Assembly: GCA_002482845.1 (NCBI GenBank)
Contig: DLGT01000102.1
Span: 40,256 to 104,255 of the forward strand
DNA: 64,000 nt
DNA from: Saprospiraceae bacterium UBA7687
Lineage (GTDB): Bacteria > Bacteroidota > Bacteroidia > Chitinophagales > Saprospiraceae
Direction of reading: 5' to 3'
In this document: positions 60,731 to 64,000 of the stretch, in pieces
How the letters are laid out: every line of letters begins with the position of its first letter
Numbering within the stretch: the first letter of the stretch is position 1
Made by a program: the position numbers and the translations under genes
The notes under the pieces: generated by a model
What the model saw: the letters and a program-made list of their open reading frames with translations, nothing else
Database searches by the model: none
What the model was told of the DNA's origin: nothing

Positions 60731-61507
60731 ATGGCAAAAAAGATATACTTTGCATCTGACTTTCATCTCGGTATAGATGCATTGGAAACTTCTGATGAAA
60801 GAGAAAAAAAAATAGTAAGTTGGCTCACTTCCGTTCAGGATGATATGGCAGAACTGTACTTAGTGGGTGATGTTTTTGATTATTGGTACGAATATGGCAC
60901 TGTCATTCCCAAAGGTTATATACGTCTATTCGGCAAATTGTCAGAACTCAGAGATGCAGGCATTCCTATCTACTTTTTTACGGGCAACCACGATATGTGG
61001 ATGTTTACTTATTTCGAAAAATATTTTGGAATCCCTATTTACAGGGAACCTATCGTACGGACTTTTGGTGATAAAACATTTTTTATAGGACATGGAGATG
61101 GGCTAGGACCAGGAGACCATGGTTATAAGTTTATAAAATCAGTTTTTAATAATAAAATTTGTCAATGGCTGTTTAAATGGCTCATTCATCCTGACATTGG
61201 ATTATGGTTGATGAAGTTTTTTAGTTCCAAAAGTCGGCAGTATACTGGTACGGAAGATGCATTTTCGGATCCGAAAAAAGAATGGCTGGTTCAGTTTGTA
61301 GAAAGTCACAGCAAAACACAACATATTGATTATTACATATTTGGCCACAGACATCTACCTATAAATTATCAGCTTTCTAATGGTAAAAGTCATTACTACA
61401 ACTTAGGTGAATGGATGTATGCATCATCTTATGGAACATTTAATGGCAAGGAATTTGAACTACACTTTTATGATTCGAAGTATACAGAAGTGTACGGCAA
61501 CCAGTAA
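60731..61507 (+). CDS. lpxH: UDP-2,3-diacylglucosamine diphosphatase
   Basis: 258 residues from the ATG at 60731; an upstream in-frame TTG lies inside the preceding gene and is rejected. It makes lipid X in lipid A synthesis. Metallophosphoesterase motifs: D10-F-H12-L-G, G-D47-V-F-D-Y-W, G-N86-H87-D88, G-H-G-D and F-G-H-R-H. The F-D-Y-W motif and W-M-Y-A tail are those of Bacteroidota LpxH. It follows the dioxygenase by 8 bp. Confidence 0.93.
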   Translation: MAKKIYFASDFHLGIDALETSDEREKKIVSWLTSVQDDMAELYLVGDVFDYWYEYGTVIPKGYIRLFGKLSELRDAGIPIYFFTGNHDMWMFTYFEKYFGIPIYREPIVRTFGDKTFFIGHGDGLGPGDHGYKFIKSVFNNKICQWLFKWLIHPDIGLWLMKFFSSKSRQYTGTEDAFSDPKKEWLVQFVESHSKTQHIDYYIFGHRHLPINYQLSNGKSHYYNLGEWMYASSYGTFNGKEFELHFYDSKYTEVYGNQ

Positions 61508-61581
61508 GGTATTTATTCTAAGGAATTTGGTTGAGAATCAAACTTGTTTTTTCAAAAATAATATTTAGTCAAATTTTAAAT

Positions 61582-62415
61582 ATGAAGCTTTTAAATCATT
61601 TCGGCATTTTGTTATTATCTATGATACTAATATCATCTTGCACCACCAAAAAGGATGTGGCAGCCGTGGCACCTAGAGATGTTTTTCAGTTAAATGTCAA
61701 ACCCGCAATTGTGGAAGTGGACAACTTAGGTCGTTTATATCTAGTGGACGAAGGAAATAATATCATCAATTACACACCTGAATTGAAGGAACAATATCGT
61801 TATGCAAACAAACGAAGCGGGCAGGTGAGTAGTCTTGATGTCACCAATCCATTAAAAGTGGTCTCTTTCAGCAATGATTTTAACCAAGTTTTATATCTAG
61901 ATAACACATTGTCTGTTATTTCTGAACTAAATCTAAGTGAAAAATTTGCTGATATAAGTGCTTGTGGCACATCAAATGATGGAAATCTTTGGGTATATGA
62001 TCCGACACAATTTAAAATGATGAAAATCAATGATCAAGGCAACATCTTACTCGAAACTTCTAATGTAAATGATGTAGGAATAACCAATGTGAATATTACT
62101 GATATCAAAGAACGTGGTAATTATGTCATCATGTGTGATAGAGAAAAAGGTTTTTATGTTTTTGATAATATGGGGCAATACATGTATCACTATGAAGCAA
62201 AAGGAATAAAATCTATACAGTTTGATGGACGCAATATTTATTATTTTACAAATACTGGTCTTAAGAGTTATTCTATAAAGTTTAAGGAAAAAGTAATGAT
62301 CAGCTATCCATTTGATATGAGTCGCCAAGATTTAAAATACGTAGTTTACAGCTCGGGAGACATTTATGAAGTGTACCAAACAGGAATTAATATATTAAAA
62401 ACAGCTAAAAAATAG
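61582..62415 (+). CDS. Lipoprotein with propeller-like sequence, unknown function
   Basis: 277 residues from the ATG at 61582, the start of a lipoprotein signal (LISSC, Cys20). The remainder shows repeating strand patterns with D-x-x-G-x-L/I-x-x-x (V-D-N-L-G-R-L-Y, D-G-N-L-W-V-Y, D-Q-G-N-I-L-L), consistent with a beta-propeller, but I do not recognise a family. It is convergent with pyrD and the two stop codons abut with no spacing. No promoter element of the usual type is evident. Confidence 0.75.
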   Translation: MKLLNHFGILLLSMILISSCTTKKDVAAVAPRDVFQLNVKPAIVEVDNLGRLYLVDEGNNIINYTPELKEQYRYANKRSGQVSSLDVTNPLKVVSFSNDFNQVLYLDNTLSVISELNLSEKFADISACGTSNDGNLWVYDPTQFKMMKINDQGNILLETSNVNDVGITNVNITDIKERGNYVIMCDREKGFYVFDNMGQYMYHYEAKGIKSIQFDGRNIYYFTNTGLKSYSIKFKEKVMISYPFDMSRQDLKYVVYSSGDIYEVYQTGINILKTAKK

Positions 62416-63456
62416 CTAAGAAGATTGAGATTGGTTAAATAGTATTGACTTATTAATCTCCTTAATCAAGCTTGGACCCTCATAGACCATTCCTGAATAC
62501 ACTTGAACGAGTGTTGCACCTGCATTTAGTTTTTCGATGGCATCATCTCCACTAGCAATACCTCCTACACCAATGATGATAATCGAACCATTAGACTTTT
62601 TATGAATATAGCTAATTACATCGGTGGATCTTGATTTTACAGGTTTTCCACTGAGTCCTCCTGCACCAATTGCATCTGTATTGCTTCCTAATTTACTACG
62701 ATCCAATGTAGTATTTGTCGCAATAATACCTTGAATTCCAGTTGTTTTTACGATGTCTATGATATCATCTAGTTGGGTATCCGTCAGGTCTGGTGCAATT
62801 TTTAACAATATAGGTTTTACGACACTTTTGGTAAGGTTTAGTTTTACAAGCGTAGATAAAAGATGCGTTAATGGTGCTTTTTCCTGCAATTCTCTTAGGC
62901 CTGGCGTGTTTGGCGAACTCACATTGACCACAAAATAATCGACATATGGATATAAAGCTTCAAAACAAATTACGTAATCGTCTACTGCATTTTCATTTGG
63001 TGTGACTTTATTTTTGCCTATGTTGCCACCGATGATGGTTTTGGAAGGTTTTCTGTTTTTCAGTCTTTCGACCAATGCTTCTACACCATCATTATTAAAG
63101 CCCATTCGATTGATGAGCGCTTCGTCTGTAGGTAGTCTGAAAAGTCTAGGCTTATCGTTTCCATCTTGTGGTTTAGGTGTGACCGTGCCTATTTCTATAA
63201 ATCCAAAACCCAAATGAGACATTTCTTCATAATACTTCCCGTCTTTGTCAAAACCTGCTGCAAGTCCTACCGGATTGGGAAAGTCCAAACCCCATATTTT
63301 TCTATGTAAAGATGGATGTTCGATATGATATAGTTTTTTGAATAGCCATTTTCCACCCGGTATGGACAATGTTATGCCAAGTAAAGCTACGGTAAGATGA
63401 TGTGCTTTTTCTGGGTCGAGCAAAAACATAAAGGGTTTGAGCAAAAGCTTATACAT
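62416..63456 (-). CDS. pyrD: Dihydroorotate dehydrogenase, class 2 (quinone)
   Basis: 346 residues from the ATG at 63456. The longer frame from a TTG at 63477 would overlap the -7 element and is rejected. It oxidises dihydroorotate to orotate with quinone, at the inner membrane, in pyrimidine synthesis. The N-terminal amphipathic helix region (M-Y-K-L-L-L-K-P-F-M-F-L-L-D-P-E-K-A-H-H) marks class 2. The FMN motifs F-D-K-D-G, E-I-G-T-V-T-P-K-P-Q, N-V-S-S-P-N-T-P-G-L-R and G-V-G-G-I are intact. Confidence 0.96.
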   Translation of the reverse strand: MYKLLLKPFMFLLDPEKAHHLTVALLGITLSIPGGKWLFKKLYHIEHPSLHRKIWGLDFPNPVGLAAGFDKDGKYYEEMSHLGFGFIEIGTVTPKPQDGNDKPRLFRLPTDEALINRMGFNNDGVEALVERLKNRKPSKTIIGGNIGKNKVTPNENAVDDYVICFEALYPYVDYFVVNVSSPNTPGLRELQEKAPLTHLLSTLVKLNLTKSVVKPILLKIAPDLTDTQLDDIIDIVKTTGIQGIIATNTTLDRSKLGSNTDAIGAGGLSGKPVKSRSTDVISYIHKKSNGSIIIIGVGGIASGDDAIEKLNAGATLVQVYSGMVYEGPSLIKEINKSILFNQSQSS

Positions 63457-63474
63457 AACATTGATTTGATGTGA

Positions 63475-63482
63475 CAAAGGTA
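63475..63482 (-). promoter_or_regulatory. -7 element (TACCTTTG) of pyrD
   Basis: Minus-strand TACCTTTG fits TAnnTTTG, 18 bases before the ATG at 63456. No -33 TTTG at the usual distance. Confidence 0.55.
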
Positions 63483-63650
63483 ACCAAAACCAAATTTTTC
63501 ATAGATTATTTTTGAAATAATATAAAGACCGCCTTGCATTTTAGTAAATACCCTTACTTTTGAAGTGTTTTATGAAGTAGTTTTGTGCAGAATTAGGAAT
63601 TTCAATTTTGATCTCTGGGTTTGCTTTCGTTTTATATCAAAACAAGATTT

Positions 63651-64000
63651 ATGGTTAAAATACAAATGGTTTTTATTTTAATGATTTTATTTGTGTTCAA
63701 TCTTTATGGACAACAATTAAATGAGTTTATTGAAAAAAACGATCAGCTATTTAAGGAAGACAAAAAAGAAGCTATCAGAAAAATGGATTCTATATACACC
63801 ATTTTCAAAGGGAAAATTGCACCCTTGGATGAAGGTGAAATATTATATTCGTTATGTAAATATTACGTAAGGTCTGGTAATCAAGATAGTGCTTTGACGC
63901 ATGCTCAAAAAGGTATGGATTTTGTTAAAAAGCATGATATTGACGATATGACCGCTGATTTTGCAAATGTTTTAGGTGGATCTTATTTTCATCTTGGACA
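63651..64000 (+). CDS. Exported helical-repeat protein, N-terminal part only
   Basis: The frame is open to the window end, giving 116 codons. A signal peptide (M-V-K-I-Q ... F-N-L-Y-G-Q-Q) starts at the ATG 63651. It is followed by helices with TPR-like features (A-L-T-H-A-Q-K-G-M, N-V-L-G-G-S-Y-F-H-L-G). In Bacteroidota such beginnings often belong to TPR-containing sensor kinases or LuxR-type regulators, but the rest is missing. Two -7 elements lie upstream (TACTTTTG 63555-63562 and TAGTTTTG 63578-63585). Confidence 0.75.
   Translation, partial: MVKIQMVFILMILFVFNLYGQQLNEFIEKNDQLFKEDKKEAIRKMDSIYTIFKGKIAPLDEGEILYSLCKYYVRSGNQDSALTHAQKGMDFVKKHDIDDMTADFANVLGGSYFHLG

Noticed and set aside
1..64000. 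Mobile elements, prophage or integrated island
   Set aside because: No transposase, integrase, phage structural gene or tRNA-flanked att repeats were recognised, and the gene content is largely housekeeping.

Overview
The window looks like an ordinary chromosome segment of a member of the Bacteroidota, most likely a Saprospiria-like environmental lineage. The evidence is its low GC content (roughly mid-30s percent by eye), many TAnnTTTG -7 promoter elements (some with a TTTG -33 element 20-21 bp upstream), type IX secretion (T9SS) C-terminal sorting domains, many small lipoproteins, the acpP-fabF-rnc order, and families typical of the phylum. No phage, transposase, integrase, CRISPR array, rRNA or tRNA was recognised.

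Layout. 0.5-7.3 kb is a probable copper-handling locus. A leftward operon encodes a CxxCxC outer-membrane protein, an MbnP-like lipoprotein, an MbnH-like di-haem peroxidase and a small lipoprotein. A small Cys/His-rich membrane protein lies upstream on the same strand, and a TonB-dependent receptor diverges from it. 7.6-10.1 kb holds YceI (with a perfect 16-bp palindrome in its leader), a membrane-anchored double helix-hairpin-helix protein and a membrane-anchored OmpA-like protein. 10.3-17.3 kb holds fructose-1,6-bisphosphatase, a T9SS esterase, PriA and two overlapping lipoproteins. 17.5-25.1 kb holds a GT-C-like membrane protein, a GT9 heptosyltransferase-like enzyme and a very large orphan NtrY-like kinase, followed by the RNase P RNA gene (25.3-25.7 kb).

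25.8-36.2 kb: a methyltransferase, a Wzi/RemB-like outer-membrane protein, an LptB operon with two paralogous small lipoproteins, an RprX/RprY-type two-component pair, a WD40 protein and a 4'-phosphopantetheinyl transferase. 36.5-46 kb: a large secreted metalloprotease, a PASTA protein, a rhodanese, a polyphosphate-glucokinase-like ROK kinase, two lipoprotein cyclophilins (one fused to a PKD domain) and MiaE. 46-50.6 kb: a DUF697/SHOCT protein, a UbiA-like membrane protein, a YkuK protein, a HEPN/MNT pair, the N-end-rule proteins Aat and ClpS, and a peroxiredoxin. 50.7-64 kb: a methyltransferase, a Cys-type formate dehydrogenase, acpP-fabF-rnc, a YdjM-like protein, a cysteine-cluster protein coupled to a gamma-carbonic anhydrase, 3-hydroxyanthranilate dioxygenase, LpxH, a lipoprotein, PyrD and the start of a protein cut by the window edge.

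Most of the window is housekeeping and cell-envelope biology. The items most worth following up are the MbnP/MbnH-type locus, the OmpA plus membrane-HhH pair, the yceI palindrome, the duplicated lipoproteins behind lptB, the PKD-cyclophilin fusion and the HEPN/MNT module. Promoter elements also allow several starts to be corrected to sites downstream of the longest open frame. All functional calls are by recognition of motifs and family patterns, without database searches.
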